Shown here piece after piece: positions 28,109 through 36,822 of a stretch of 64,000 bases of DNA. This stretch comes from an uncultured Bacteroides sp. (GTDB lineage Bacteria; Bacteroidota; Bacteroidia; Bacteroidales; Bacteroidaceae): NCBI RefSeq assembly GCF_963675905.1, contig NZ_OY780936.1:434001-498000 (forward strand). Reading direction: 5' to 3'. Below the pieces are notes generated by a model. That model was not told where the DNA came from, searched no databases, and worked only from the letters and a program-made list of their open reading frames with translations. The translations under genes and the position numbers were made by a program. Every line of letters starts with the position of its first letter. Position 1 is the stretch's first letter.

Positions 28109-29026
28109 ATGGCAAATTTTGACTTAATTACTATACTAGGCCCTACAGCTTCTGGAAAAACCCCTTTTGCAGCTGCTTTAGCATACGAATTGGATACTGA
28201 GATAATCAGTGCTGATTCTCGTCAGATTTATAAGAAGATGGATTTGGGAACCGGAAAAGATCTTGTGGATTATACGGTAAATGGAAAACAAATTCCGTAT
28301 CATTTGATAGATATAGCCGAGCCTGGCTACAAGTATAATGTTTTTGAATATCAGAGAGATTTTCTTGTTGCATATAATGAGATTAAGGAAAAAGGTAAAT
28401 TACCTATCCTGTGCGGAGGAACCGGTATGTATCTGGAATCCGTTTTAAAGGGGTATAAACTTATTCCGGTGCCTGAGAATAAAGAGCTTCGGGATAAATT
28501 GGCCGACAAATCTCTGGAAGAGCTAACAGAAATATTAGAAACCTATAAGGAACTTCATAATTCTACCGATGTTGATACAGCTAAGAGGGCGATCAGGGCT
28601 ATTGAAATAGAAGAGTATTACTTGAATAATGATATAGCTAAAAGAGAGTTTCCTGAACTTAATAGTTTGATTATTGGTGTTGATATTGATAGAGAACTAA
28701 GAAGGCAAAAGATTTCCAGACGTCTTCGCCAACGTCTTGATGATGGAATGGTTGAAGAAGTGAAGCAATTGCTGGATAAGGGAATCCCTGCTGAAGATCT
28801 TATTTATTATGGGTTGGAATATAAATATCTCACCTTGTATCTAACTTCTCAACTAACTTATGAGGAAATGGTTTCGCAGCTTGAGATAGCTATTCACCAG
28901 TTTGCCAAACGACAGATGACCTGGTTTCGTGGAATGGAACGCAGAGGTTTTACTATTCACTGGCTAGATGCAACTTTACCACAACAAGAGAAAATTGAAC
29001 GAGTAAAAGACTTACTTAACAGCTGA
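28109..29026 (+). CDS. miaA: tRNA dimethylallyltransferase MiaA
   Basis: The 305-residue enzyme transfers a dimethylallyl group to A37 of tRNAs that read codons starting with U. It shows the P-loop GPTASGKT at residues 11-18, the substrate-binding SADSRQIYKKMDLGTGK, PYHLIDI and CGGTGMYLES segments, and the C-terminal FAKRQMTWFRGM motif, all diagnostic. Bacteroides genomes often carry two miaA copies and this may be either. The next gene starts 5 bp after its stop, so it heads a three-gene operon. Confidence 0.95.
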   Translation: MANFDLITILGPTASGKTPFAAALAYELDTEIISADSRQIYKKMDLGTGKDLVDYTVNGKQIPYHLIDIAEPGYKYNVFEYQRDFLVAYNEIKEKGKLPILCGGTGMYLESVLKGYKLIPVPENKELRDKLADKSLEELTEILETYKELHNSTDVDTAKRAIRAIEIEEYYLNNDIAKREFPELNSLIIGVDIDRELRRQKISRRLRQRLDDGMVEEVKQLLDKGIPAEDLIYYGLEYKYLTLYLTSQLTYEEMVSQLEIAIHQFAKRQMTWFRGMERRGFTIHWLDATLPQQEKIERVKDLLNS

Positions 29027-29031
29027 TTGAT

Positions 29032-29958
29032 ATGAACACAGATCCAAATAGATGGGGGATTATTTATAATCCCAAAGCTGGAACTCGAAAGGTTCAGAAA
29101 CGATGGAAGGAGATAAAAGAGTACATTGAAAGTAAGCAGGTTGCTTTCGACTATGTTCAGTCCGAAGGCTTTGGTACTGTAGAAGTTCTGGCACGAGCTT
29201 ACGCAAGCGAAGGATATCGCATTATTGTTGTAGTAGGGGGCGATGGAGCTCTTAATGATGCAATTAATGGTATTCTCACTTCTTCTGCCGAACAGATAAG
29301 TGACATTGCTATTGGTATCATTCCCAATGGTATTGGAAATGATTTTGCTCGTTACTGGGATCTTAATCTGGATTATAAAGAAGCTGTTGACTGGATTATA
29401 AATAATCGTAGAAAGAAGATAGATGTGGGATATTGTTCCTACTATGATGCGAGTAAACATGAGCGTCGTTATTTTCTGAATGCCTTAAATATTGGCTTGG
29501 GTGCTCGTATTGTGAAGATTACCGATCAGACTAAGCGTTTCTGGGGAGTTAAATTCTTATCTTATCTTGCTTCCTTGTTCCTGTTGTTTTTTGAACATAA
29601 ACTATATAGAGTTCATCTGAAGATTAATGACGAACATGTGCGTGGGAGGGTTATGACTGTATGCGTGGGTAATGCTAGTGGATATGGACAAACGCCAAGC
29701 GCTGTTCCTTATAATGGTTGGCTGGATGTTTCTGTAATCTACCGACCGGAACCACTGCAAATATTGTCTGGACTTTGGATGCTTATTCAGGGACGCATTT
29801 TAAATCATAAAATGGTTAAGTCCTATCGTACAAAAATGGTGCGTGTTTACAAAGCACGTAATGCAGCTGTTGATGTAGACGGACGAATTATTCCTAGCCA
29901 TTATCCTTTGGAAGTGGGCATTCAGAGTGAAGCTATTACATTGATTATACCTAATTAA
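29032..29958 (+). CDS. Diacylglycerol/lipid kinase-family protein
   Basis: The 308-residue protein has the DAGK catalytic fold. The nucleotide-binding opening IIYNPKAGTRK is followed by VVVGGDGALNDAINGI (about residues 63-80) and IPNGIGNDFARYW, the signature of YegS/DgkB-like lipid kinases. The C-terminal beta domain ends with AVDVDGRIIP. It probably phosphorylates a diacylglycerol-type lipid or a related sphingoid lipid at the inner membrane; Bacteroides make sphingolipids, so a sphingosine kinase-like role is possible. It lies between miaA (5-bp gap) and kdsA (3-bp gap) in one operon, which suggests an envelope function but does not prove it. Confidence 0.88.
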   Translation: MNTDPNRWGIIYNPKAGTRKVQKRWKEIKEYIESKQVAFDYVQSEGFGTVEVLARAYASEGYRIIVVVGGDGALNDAINGILTSSAEQISDIAIGIIPNGIGNDFARYWDLNLDYKEAVDWIINNRRKKIDVGYCSYYDASKHERRYFLNALNIGLGARIVKITDQTKRFWGVKFLSYLASLFLLFFEHKLYRVHLKINDEHVRGRVMTVCVGNASGYGQTPSAVPYNGWLDVSVIYRPEPLQILSGLWMLIQGRILNHKMVKSYRTKMVRVYKARNAAVDVDGRIIPSHYPLEVGIQSEAITLIIPN

Positions 29959-29961
29959 AAT

Positions 29962-30768
29962 ATGAATATAAAAGATTTAAAGAATACTGATTCGGGCAAT
30001 TTCTTTTTGCTTGCCGGCCCTTGTGTTATTGAAGGAGAGGAGATGGCTCTTCGTATTGCTGAACGAATTGTGAAAATGACAGATCAGCTTCGTATCCCTT
30101 ATGTTTTTAAAGGATCCTATCGTAAAGCGAATCGTTCTCGCCTTGATTCTTTCATGGGCATTGGCGATGAAAAAGCATTGAAAATTTTAAAGAAAGTAAA
30201 CGAAACGTTTGGTGTGCCTACGGTTACAGACATTCATTCTGCTGAAGAGGCTGCAATGGCTGCCGAATATGCTGATGTTCTTCAGATTCCTGCTTTTCTT
30301 TGTCGTCAGACCGATTTGTTGATTGCTGCTGCAAAAACCGGAAAGATTGTGAATATAAAGAAGGGGCAGTTCTTGTCTCCGGGAGCCATGCAATTTGCTG
30401 CCAATAAGGTTGTAGAGGCTGGCAATAATAATGTGATGATTACTGAGCGTGGAACAACTTTTGGTTATCAGGACTTAATTGTTGATTACCGTGGTATACC
30501 CGAAATGCAGAAGTTTGGTTTCCCTGTTATTCTCGATGTTACTCACTCTCTGCAACAACCAAATCAAACAAGCGGGGTAACGGGTGGTATGCCACAACTT
30601 ATCGAAACTGTTGCTAAAGCCGGTGTTGCAGTAGGTGTTGACGGTCTGTTTATTGAAACACACGAAAATCCTGCCGTGGCAAAGAGCGACGGTGCAAATA
30701 TGTTGCAGTTAGACCTTCTTGAAGGACTGCTTGTAAAACTAGTACGTATAAGAGAAGCGGTTAAGTAA
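29962..30768 (+). CDS. kdsA: 3-deoxy-8-phosphooctulonate (KDO 8-P) synthase
   Basis: The 268-residue protein condenses arabinose 5-phosphate and phosphoenolpyruvate to KDO 8-phosphate for lipopolysaccharide inner core. Motifs include LAGPCVIEG, YVFKGSYRKANRSRLDSF, FLCRQTDLL, VNIKKGQFLSP and FPVILDVTHSLQQPN. The LAGPC cysteine is a metal ligand in metal-dependent KdsA enzymes, so this is probably the metal-requiring type. It is the last gene of the miaA operon. Its stop codon directly abuts the stop codon of the converging Crp/Fnr gene, with no base between. Confidence 0.97.
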   Translation: MNIKDLKNTDSGNFFLLAGPCVIEGEEMALRIAERIVKMTDQLRIPYVFKGSYRKANRSRLDSFMGIGDEKALKILKKVNETFGVPTVTDIHSAEEAAMAAEYADVLQIPAFLCRQTDLLIAAAKTGKIVNIKKGQFLSPGAMQFAANKVVEAGNNNVMITERGTTFGYQDLIVDYRGIPEMQKFGFPVILDVTHSLQQPNQTSGVTGGMPQLIETVAKAGVAVGVDGLFIETHENPAVAKSDGANMLQLDLLEGLLVKLVRIREAVK

Positions 30769-31470
30769 TTAGCCTATTTTACTGATCTTTTTCAACTTTT
30801 CTTCGTCTATGATCTTAATCTTTCGTCCATCGATACTGATCAGACGTTCATTAGAAAAGTTGGAAAGGGTACGTATAGCGTTTGAGGTGGTCATGTTTGA
30901 CAAGTTGGCCAGGTCTTCACGTGATAGGTAAATGCTAAGCGTAGATCCATCTTCTTCCACTCCATAACTGTCTTTCAGGAATATAAGAGATTCTGCAAGA
31001 CGCCCACGGATATGTTTTTGAGTTAGATTTACAGTTCTTTCGTCTGCAATACCCAAGTCGATGGATAATTGACGGATAAAGAACATTGCCAATTCAGTAT
31101 TCTGGCTGATAAGATTCATAATGACTTCCATCGGAATCAGACAGATTGTAGAAGATTCAAATGCGGCAGCTGCCGTAAGATAATCCTCTTTAGCAAAATG
31201 AGCACGATAACCAAAGTATTCTACCGGTTTAATCACTCTGATAATCTGGCTTCTTCCGCCTACACCATCTTTGTAAATTTTCACTTTTCCGCTAAGAAGG
31301 CACATAAGGTGAGTAGGAGCCTCTCCTTCACAATATATTACCTCATTTTTTTTGTAGCTTTGAATAGTAAAATTACTCATTAGGTATTCCCTCTGCTCGT
31401 CGCTAAGGGGCTGCCACATATCAGCAATATGCTCTGAAATTACTATTTCTGACAATTTTTTCTTAATCAT
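30769..31470 (-). CDS. Crp/Fnr-family transcriptional regulator
   Basis: The 233-residue protein has a cyclic nucleotide-binding-like beta-roll (about 20-125, with YKKNEVIYCEGEAPTHLMCLLSGKV), the dimer helix, and a winged helix-turn-helix (about 165-225, with LSREDLANLSNMTTSNAIRTLSNF). There is no N-terminal cysteine cluster, so it is not an iron-sulfur Fnr. The effector is unknown. A direct repeat of GTGTTATA at 31476 and 31489 lies just upstream of the start, near the predicted transcription start, and could be an autoregulatory site. The gene converges on kdsA without a gap and without an evident terminator. Confidence 0.88.
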   Translation of the reverse strand: MIKKKLSEIVISEHIADMWQPLSDEQREYLMSNFTIQSYKKNEVIYCEGEAPTHLMCLLSGKVKIYKDGVGGRSQIIRVIKPVEYFGYRAHFAKEDYLTAAAAFESSTICLIPMEVIMNLISQNTELAMFFIRQLSIDLGIADERTVNLTQKHIRGRLAESLIFLKDSYGVEEDGSTLSIYLSREDLANLSNMTTSNAIRTLSNFSNERLISIDGRKIKIIDEEKLKKISKIG

Positions 31471-31501
31471 AGCCTGTGTTATAGAACCGTGTTATAAAGC
31501 A

Positions 31502-31509
31502 CAAATATA
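31502..31509 (-). promoter_or_regulatory. Promoter -7 box of the Crp/Fnr gene
   Basis: On the minus strand TATATTTG (31509-31502) is a perfect -7 box, about 30 bp before the start codon. No clear -33 TTG. Confidence 0.55.
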
Positions 31510-31634
31510 TAAAGAAAAAATTAATAAATGATTTTTTTTGATGGGAAATTCATCTATTTTGGCCGAAATGAGCACACGAAATCTATGCAGAAGCTATTTA
31601 CTTTTCTGCAAAAACTGGAGGGAATTATTTATCT

Positions 31635-31706
31635 TGTACAAAACAATTCATTCTTCTGTACAGAACAATTATTTCTTTTGTACAGAAGAATGAATTGTTT
31701 TGTACA
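31635..31706. repeat. Four-copy palindrome array, word TGTACA, period 22
   Basis: TGTACA begins at 31635, 31657, 31679 and 31701, exactly 22 bp apart. The segment 31635-31662 is the perfect 28-bp reverse complement of 31679-31706, with a 16-nt AT-rich loop. It lies 23 bp past the end of glnN, on the downstream side, with no T-run of a normal terminator. A further small stem, GCAGAAG with CTTTTCTGC, lies near 31590. The rest of 31510-31634 shows nothing. Confidence 0.9.
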
Positions 31707-31729
31707 GAGAATGAATAAGCTTTCCTTTA

Positions 31730-33928
31730 TTATTTAGAGAATAATAGTTCGCGATATTTAGGCAATGGCCATATTTCGTCGTCTATTTCCATTTCTAAAT
31801 GATCTATGTGATCGCGAATTAACTCAAGATATGGGCGAACTTTTTTTTCATACGCAAATGCTTTTTCTTCCTGACTTTCAAGATGATTGGCAACTTTGCG
31901 TGCTTCTGTCATTTCACGGACAAGAATCTTGATTTGTGTTACGCGATGAGATATTTCTTTAATCAGTTCTTTTCTGTCATGACTCAATTCGCAGAATTCA
32001 TCATCAGAGAATACCTCTTTCATACCTCTCAGATTATCCAGTAATCGGTTCTGATAAGTAATAGCTGTGGGTACAATGTGGTTAATTGCAAGATCTCCCA
32101 GAATGCGGCTTTCAATTTGCACTTTCATGGTATACTTTTCAAGTTCCACTTCCAGACGACTTGTCAGCTCTGTTTCATCAAATATTTTTTCTCCAATTAA
32201 TACTTCCCGGGCTTGTTTGTCATTATATTTTAGTAATGCTTCAGGTACATGGCAGATGTTAGTCAATCCTCTCTTGGCTGCTTCTTCTTTCCATTGATCG
32301 GAATAACCATCTCCTTCAAAGCGAATGTCTTTAGAGGTAATAATGGTTTCCTTTAATATACGGAAGATCGCTTCGTCTCTACCCACACCGTCGTTTATAA
32401 GTTTGTAGACAGAAGCTTTGAACTCATTAAGCTGGTGAGCCATGGCCGCATTGATAGCAATCATTGCTGCTGCACAGTTGGATGATGATCCGGCAGCGCG
32501 GAACTCAAATCTATTTCCGGTGAAAGCAAATGGAGAAGTACGGTTACGATCGGTATTATCCAGAAGAATTTCAGGAATTCGTCCTACTCCAAGTTTTAAG
32601 ATAGTCTTTTCTTCCGGAGTCATTTTAGTATTTCCTGCTTGTTCTACCTGCTCAACTATTTCGTCGAGCTTGTTAGAAAGATGCTTGCCCAGAAAGATTG
32701 AAAGAATTGCAGGAGGAGCTTCGTTAGCGCCCAGACGATAACTGTTGCTTGCACTCATAATAGATGCGCGAAGTAAATCCTGATTCTTATAAACCATCAT
32801 TAGTACATTAACAATAAAGGTAATAAACAGCATGTTTCCTTTTGGATTTTTGCCTGGTGCAAAAAGATTAATACCAGTATCTGTGCAAAGTGACCAGTTG
32901 TTGTGTTTACCTGAACCATTAATACCTGCAAATGGCTTTTCATGGAACAGCACGTGGAAGTTGTGTTTTTGAGCAATACGCTTCATTAAGTCCATGACCA
33001 GCTGATTGTGGTCGTTGGCTAGATTCGCATTTTCAAAGATAGGAGCCAGCTCAAACTGATTTGGCGCTACTTCGTTATGGCGGGTCTTAACAGGAATTCC
33101 TAGTTTATGGCATTCCAGTTCCAGTTCTTTCATAAAACTGGTAACGCGTGGAGGGATCGAACCAAAGTAGTGGTCTTCCAACTGTTGGTCTTTGGCTGAA
33201 GAATGTCCCATAAGTGTGCGTCCTGTAAGGCAAAGGTCGGGACGAGCATTGAATAAAGCACTGTCTACAAGAAAATATTCCTGTTCCCATCCCAGGTTGG
33301 CAAATACCTTTGTTACGTTTTTATCGAATAGCTGACAAACTTCTGTTGCAGCTTTATCAACCGCAGCAAGAGCTTTTAATAAAGGAGTCTTGTAGTCGAG
33401 AGCCTCACCGGTGTAGGAAATAAATATAGTAGGAATACAAAGAGTCGTATCAACTATAAATGCCGGAGACGAAACATCCCATGCTGTATATCCACGAGCT
33501 TCGAATGTATTTCTGATACCACCATTAGGGAAAGAAGACGCATCAGGTTCTTGTTGGATAAGCAATTTGCCTGAAAAACGCTCAATTATTTCAGTGTCGT
33601 CACCGAATTCTATAAACCCGTCGTGCTTCTCGGCAGTGCCATCTGTTAGCGGTTGAAACCAGTGTGTATAATGAGTTACATTATATGATTTAGCCCAGCT
33701 TTTCATTCCATTAGCTATTAAGTCTGCCATTTCACGACTTATTGGCGTACCTTTTTCAATAGCATTGATTACTGCTTTAAAAGCTTCTTTTGGAAGATAC
33801 TCCTGCATGTTTTTACGGTCGAACACATGGCAACCGTAATAACTGGATAATTTGTTTGAAGGATTTGAAATCTCAATAGGCTTTCTGCTTGAAAGCTCTT
33901 GTAAAGCAAAAAAACGCATTTTTGACAT
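31730..33928 (-). CDS. glnN: Glutamine synthetase type III
   Basis: The 732-residue length and the layout are those of the GSIII family, which is common in Bacteroidetes and about 1.5 times longer than GSI. Visible landmarks are the N-terminal PIEISNPSNKLSSYYGCHVF, the glutamate/metal segment NLGWEQEYFLVD, the ATP/metal loop KTRHNEVAPNQFELAP, and AGINGSGKHNNWSLCTDTG with NRTSPFAFTGNRFEFRA. It makes glutamine from glutamate, ammonia and ATP in the cytoplasm and forms a dodecamer in studied members. It is monocistronic, with a -7 box and an inverted repeat upstream suggesting nitrogen-dependent control. Confidence 0.97.
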   Translation of the reverse strand: MSKMRFFALQELSSRKPIEISNPSNKLSSYYGCHVFDRKNMQEYLPKEAFKAVINAIEKGTPISREMADLIANGMKSWAKSYNVTHYTHWFQPLTDGTAEKHDGFIEFGDDTEIIERFSGKLLIQQEPDASSFPNGGIRNTFEARGYTAWDVSSPAFIVDTTLCIPTIFISYTGEALDYKTPLLKALAAVDKAATEVCQLFDKNVTKVFANLGWEQEYFLVDSALFNARPDLCLTGRTLMGHSSAKDQQLEDHYFGSIPPRVTSFMKELELECHKLGIPVKTRHNEVAPNQFELAPIFENANLANDHNQLVMDLMKRIAQKHNFHVLFHEKPFAGINGSGKHNNWSLCTDTGINLFAPGKNPKGNMLFITFIVNVLMMVYKNQDLLRASIMSASNSYRLGANEAPPAILSIFLGKHLSNKLDEIVEQVEQAGNTKMTPEEKTILKLGVGRIPEILLDNTDRNRTSPFAFTGNRFEFRAAGSSSNCAAAMIAINAAMAHQLNEFKASVYKLINDGVGRDEAIFRILKETIITSKDIRFEGDGYSDQWKEEAAKRGLTNICHVPEALLKYNDKQAREVLIGEKIFDETELTSRLEVELEKYTMKVQIESRILGDLAINHIVPTAITYQNRLLDNLRGMKEVFSDDEFCELSHDRKELIKEISHRVTQIKILVREMTEARKVANHLESQEEKAFAYEKKVRPYLELIRDHIDHLEMEIDDEIWPLPKYRELLFSK

Positions 33929-33959
33929 AATTAGTCTTATTCTTTAGTGGTTGTTTATG

Positions 33960-34008
33960 CAAAAGTAGTACTTTTCTGTAAACTACCCCCTAAAAATATA
34001 GGGTAGTT
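33960..34008 (-). promoter_or_regulatory. glnN promoter with an upstream inverted-repeat operator candidate
   Basis: The minus strand carries TACTTTTG (33967-33960) as a -7 box 32 bp before the glnN start. Just upstream, AACTACCC (33981-33988) and GGGTAGTT (34001-34008) form a perfect 8-bp dyad with a 12-nt spacer across the -33 region, where a TTG is missing. A regulator binding here would sit at the polymerase site. The dyad could instead be a weak plus-strand terminator because a T-run follows it on that strand. Confidence 0.5.
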
Positions 34009-34084
34009 CTGTTTTTTATTGCATTTCTGGTGATTTACTAACCCCTAATATTCTTGTTGATAAATTTAAAATATGTAAAGTCTC

Positions 34085-34113
34085 TTGTTTGTTGTTGAAA
34101 ATCGTTATATTTG
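34085..34113 (+). promoter_or_regulatory. Promoter of the DUF5686-like gene
   Basis: TATATTTG at 34106-34113 is a perfect -7 box, with TTG at 34085-34087 18 bp upstream. The start codon lies 28 bp downstream. Confidence 0.65.
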
Positions 34114-34141
34114 TGTCTGTTCGACTGATTAATATTAATAT

Positions 34142-36349
34142 TTGAAGCACTATATAATACATATATTGTTGTTTGTTTGCTTTTATACCTTAGTCTCACA
34201 TTCAGTAATGGCTACTGAGGTAAGCATTGGAATGAAAAAACACCCTAAATTGGTGGATTCCATTCTTGATAATGTTTTGCTTTATTCCTCCAAATATGAA
34301 AAGATAATAGTCGGGTATGATGCCGAACTATATCTAAAAAGAACTATGCAGATTAAAAAGAAGAATTTTCTTCTTCGTTTTGCTCCATCCACTCTTAGAG
34401 CCAATAGAAATATAAAACACACCATTACTGAATCTTTGAGTGAGTTTCACTATTCTGCTCCTAATGTTTATGATATGAGAATTAAAGCGATGAACGGAAA
34501 TACTTCTCGTTTATCGGGTCCTTCGGAATTAATATTACCATATTTTAAAGTGAATATATATTCTTCCACTTTATTGTATGATAAGCTTCTTTCGCCCTTG
34601 GCGTCTAATGCCCGGGATTATTATAGATATAGAATAGAATCTGCCTCTATATCCAATGGCGAGGTTAGGTATAAAATAAAAGTTATCCCTAAAATTCGTA
34701 GCTATCAGTTGGTAAGCGGATACATGATTGTCAGTAATCCTACATGGAAAGTGCGCGAACTCTATATGCAAGGCCAAACTGAATATATGAAGTATAATGC
34801 AAAAATATCAATGGGGGAAAATGATTCTGAAGAATATCTTCCGGTAAAGTATAATATAGATGTTTTTGTCAGAATGCTGGGTAATGATATAGATATTAAT
34901 TATCTGGCAGACTTAAAATACAGTAATATACGTTTAAATGAAGAAGGAATTAATATTAAAAGAAAAAATAAACATTATCATGACCTTACAGAATCTTTTT
35001 CGTTGAGTTGTTTGAAAGATTCCTGCATTACAGATAGTACAAGTTTCTCTCTATTAAGGCCAGTACCTTTATCTGATAATGAAAAACGGCTGTATCGTGA
35101 TTTTGCCCTTTCACGTGATTCTTTTCATATTAACGGAAATAATAAAAAGAAGGATTATACTTTCTGGGGGCAGATAGGGGATGTTTTAACTAATAGCTAT
35201 ACAGTAAACATGTCGTCTATGGGGAGTATGAAATGTTCTCCTATAATCAATCCTTTTTTATTGAGTTATAGTCATAATGATGGTATTGCATATAGGCAGG
35301 ACTTTAAGTATAACCGCCTTTTCTCAGATGGACGTTTATTGCGTATCGTTCCAAAAATAGGTTATAATTTCAAACGTCGGGAATTTTATTGGACAGTTAA
35401 TTCAAACTATGATTATTGGCCGGAGAAAAGAGCATCCATCCAATTGAAATTTGGTAATGGTAACCGAATATACAGCAGTAAAGTAGTAGAGACAATTAAA
35501 GATATTCCTGATAGCTTATTTAATTTCGATGATTTGCATCTCGACTATTTTAATGATTTGTTTATTGAACTAAATCACAGTGTGGAAGTTACAAATGGCT
35601 TCTTTATCAAGGCTGGTGTAACTGTACACCAAAGAGATGCTGTTAAGCCTTCAACAATTATTATTCTTCAACCGGATGGGGAGAGTAATGGTTCTCTTGA
35701 TCTTATTTCCGGACTTAAAACAAGATATATAAGTTTTGCTCCTCGTTTGCAGTTAGAATGGACTCCGGGACAATTCTATTATTTAAAAGGAAACCGTAAG
35801 ATTAACTTATATTCTTACTTCCCGACTTTTTCTTTTGATTATGAGCGAGGCATAAAAGGAGTACTAAATAGTACCGGAGGATATGAAAAGATAGAAGTTG
35901 ATATGCAGCATCATATCCGGCTGGGCTTAATGCGTGATATATATTATAGGGTAGGGGCTGGTGCTTTTACAAACAAGGATGAACTCTATTTTGTGGATTA
36001 TGCTAATTTCTCTAAGCATAACCTGCCGGTTGGATGGAATGATGATATTGGTGGAGTTTTCCAATTGCTGGATAGAAGATGGTACAACTCTTCGGATCAT
36101 TACGCCCGGGCCCATTTTACCTATCAAGCGCCATTTTTATTGCTTCCTCATTTAAAGAAGTTAACTCGTAATGTTCTCAATGAACGTCTTTATTTTAGTG
36201 CTCTTTGCGTACCACATCTTAATCCCTATTTAGAATTTGGATATGGAATAGGAACTCATGTTTTTGATGCAGGAATCTTTGTTAGTTACTCAAAAACGAG
36301 TTTTAAACAGATTGGGTGTAAGTTTACCTTCGAATTATTTAATCGTTGA
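34142..36349 (+). CDS. Large outer-membrane protein, DUF5686-like
   Basis: The 735-residue protein starts at a TTG. No ATG is available before the signal peptide, which reads MKHYIIHILLFVCFYTLV and ends at SVMA; the next ATG lies inside it. After about 100 residues there is a carboxypeptidase-regulatory or LolA-like middle region, then a C-terminal half of alternating beta strands rich in aromatic residues that ends CKFTFELFN, as outer-membrane barrels do. The overall layout matches DUF5686 proteins of Bacteroidetes, whose function is not established. It has its own promoter and no cotranscribed neighbours. The family call is from memory of its general layout and is moderately sure. Confidence 0.65.
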   Translation: MKHYIIHILLFVCFYTLVSHSVMATEVSIGMKKHPKLVDSILDNVLLYSSKYEKIIVGYDAELYLKRTMQIKKKNFLLRFAPSTLRANRNIKHTITESLSEFHYSAPNVYDMRIKAMNGNTSRLSGPSELILPYFKVNIYSSTLLYDKLLSPLASNARDYYRYRIESASISNGEVRYKIKVIPKIRSYQLVSGYMIVSNPTWKVRELYMQGQTEYMKYNAKISMGENDSEEYLPVKYNIDVFVRMLGNDIDINYLADLKYSNIRLNEEGINIKRKNKHYHDLTESFSLSCLKDSCITDSTSFSLLRPVPLSDNEKRLYRDFALSRDSFHINGNNKKKDYTFWGQIGDVLTNSYTVNMSSMGSMKCSPIINPFLLSYSHNDGIAYRQDFKYNRLFSDGRLLRIVPKIGYNFKRREFYWTVNSNYDYWPEKRASIQLKFGNGNRIYSSKVVETIKDIPDSLFNFDDLHLDYFNDLFIELNHSVEVTNGFFIKAGVTVHQRDAVKPSTIIILQPDGESNGSLDLISGLKTRYISFAPRLQLEWTPGQFYYLKGNRKINLYSYFPTFSFDYERGIKGVLNSTGGYEKIEVDMQHHIRLGLMRDIYYRVGAGAFTNKDELYFVDYANFSKHNLPVGWNDDIGGVFQLLDRRWYNSSDHYARAHFTYQAPFLLLPHLKKLTRNVLNERLYFSALCVPHLNPYLEFGYGIGTHVFDAGIFVSYSKTSFKQIGCKFTFELFNR

Positions 36350-36405
36350 TATTTAGAATATTACGATTTAACTCTGATTTTTCTTTAAAAAATGATTAAA
36401 AAAGA

Positions 36406-36437
36406 TTTGCATAGTTCAAAATAACTGCCTATCTTCG
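36406..36437 (+). promoter_or_regulatory. Promoter of tRNA-Ser
   Basis: TTTG at 36406-36409 and TATCTTCG at 36430-36437 are separated by 20 bp and lie 30 bp before the tRNA. Confidence 0.7.
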
Positions 36438-36467
36438 CATCGCATTTGAGAAAAAGCACATGCCCGG

Positions 36468-36554
36468 GGAAGTTTGGGTGAGTGGCTGAAACCACCAGTT
36501 TGCTAAACTGACGTACGGGTAACCGTACCGGGGGTTCGAATCCCCCAGCTTCCG
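36468..36554 (+). tRNA. tRNA-Ser (anticodon GCT)
   Basis: An 87-nt class II tRNA. The acceptor arms GGAAGTT and AGCTTCC pair over seven positions with one G-U, followed by discriminator G. The anticodon loop is TTGCTAA with GCT at the anticodon, reading AGC and AGU. The long variable arm has the stem GTACGG/CCGTAC. The T arm has GGGGGTTCGAATCCCCC. CCA is not encoded. Confidence 0.96.
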
Positions 36555-36590
36555 CTGAAACAACTGGTCAGAACCAGTCATGTTAAGGTC

Positions 36591-36627
36591 AAAATCCTAC
36601 AAATCAACTATTTGTAGGATTTTTTGT
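36591..36627 (+). terminator. Terminator after tRNA-Ser
   Basis: AAAATCCTACAAAT (36591-36604) and ATTTGTAGGATTTT (36610-36623) form a perfect 14-bp stem with a 5-nt loop, followed by a T-run. Confidence 0.9.
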
Positions 36628-36767
36628 TTCTACAAAGTCTGCCCCGAAGGACACGAAAAATCAAAAGAGCTCAGCCCTTTATTTTGTTCTCTAAAAAGTT
36701 TTACCGGACAGCAATAACTTTAAATATGCATTTCTGAGCATATAAATACCTGGAAATTTATATTCCA

Positions 36768-36806
36768 ATCCCCATACTTTCGCGGGTGAATCGAATATAT
36801 GGGGAT
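36768..36806 (-). terminator. Hairpin after the acyltransferase gene
   Basis: ATCCCCATA (36768-36776) and TATGGGGAT (36798-36806) form a 9-bp stem with a 21-nt loop just past the stop of the minus-strand acyltransferase. The tail on that strand is only weakly T-rich. The 36630-36767 stretch shows nothing recognisable. Confidence 0.5.
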
Positions 36807-36822
36807 CGCCGGATGGTTATCG

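Noticed and set aside
31528..31737. Plus-strand 69-codon frame after the Crp/Fnr gene
   Set aside because: It runs through the TGTACA hairpin, its composition is Phe-rich and AT-driven, and it overlaps the glnN end.
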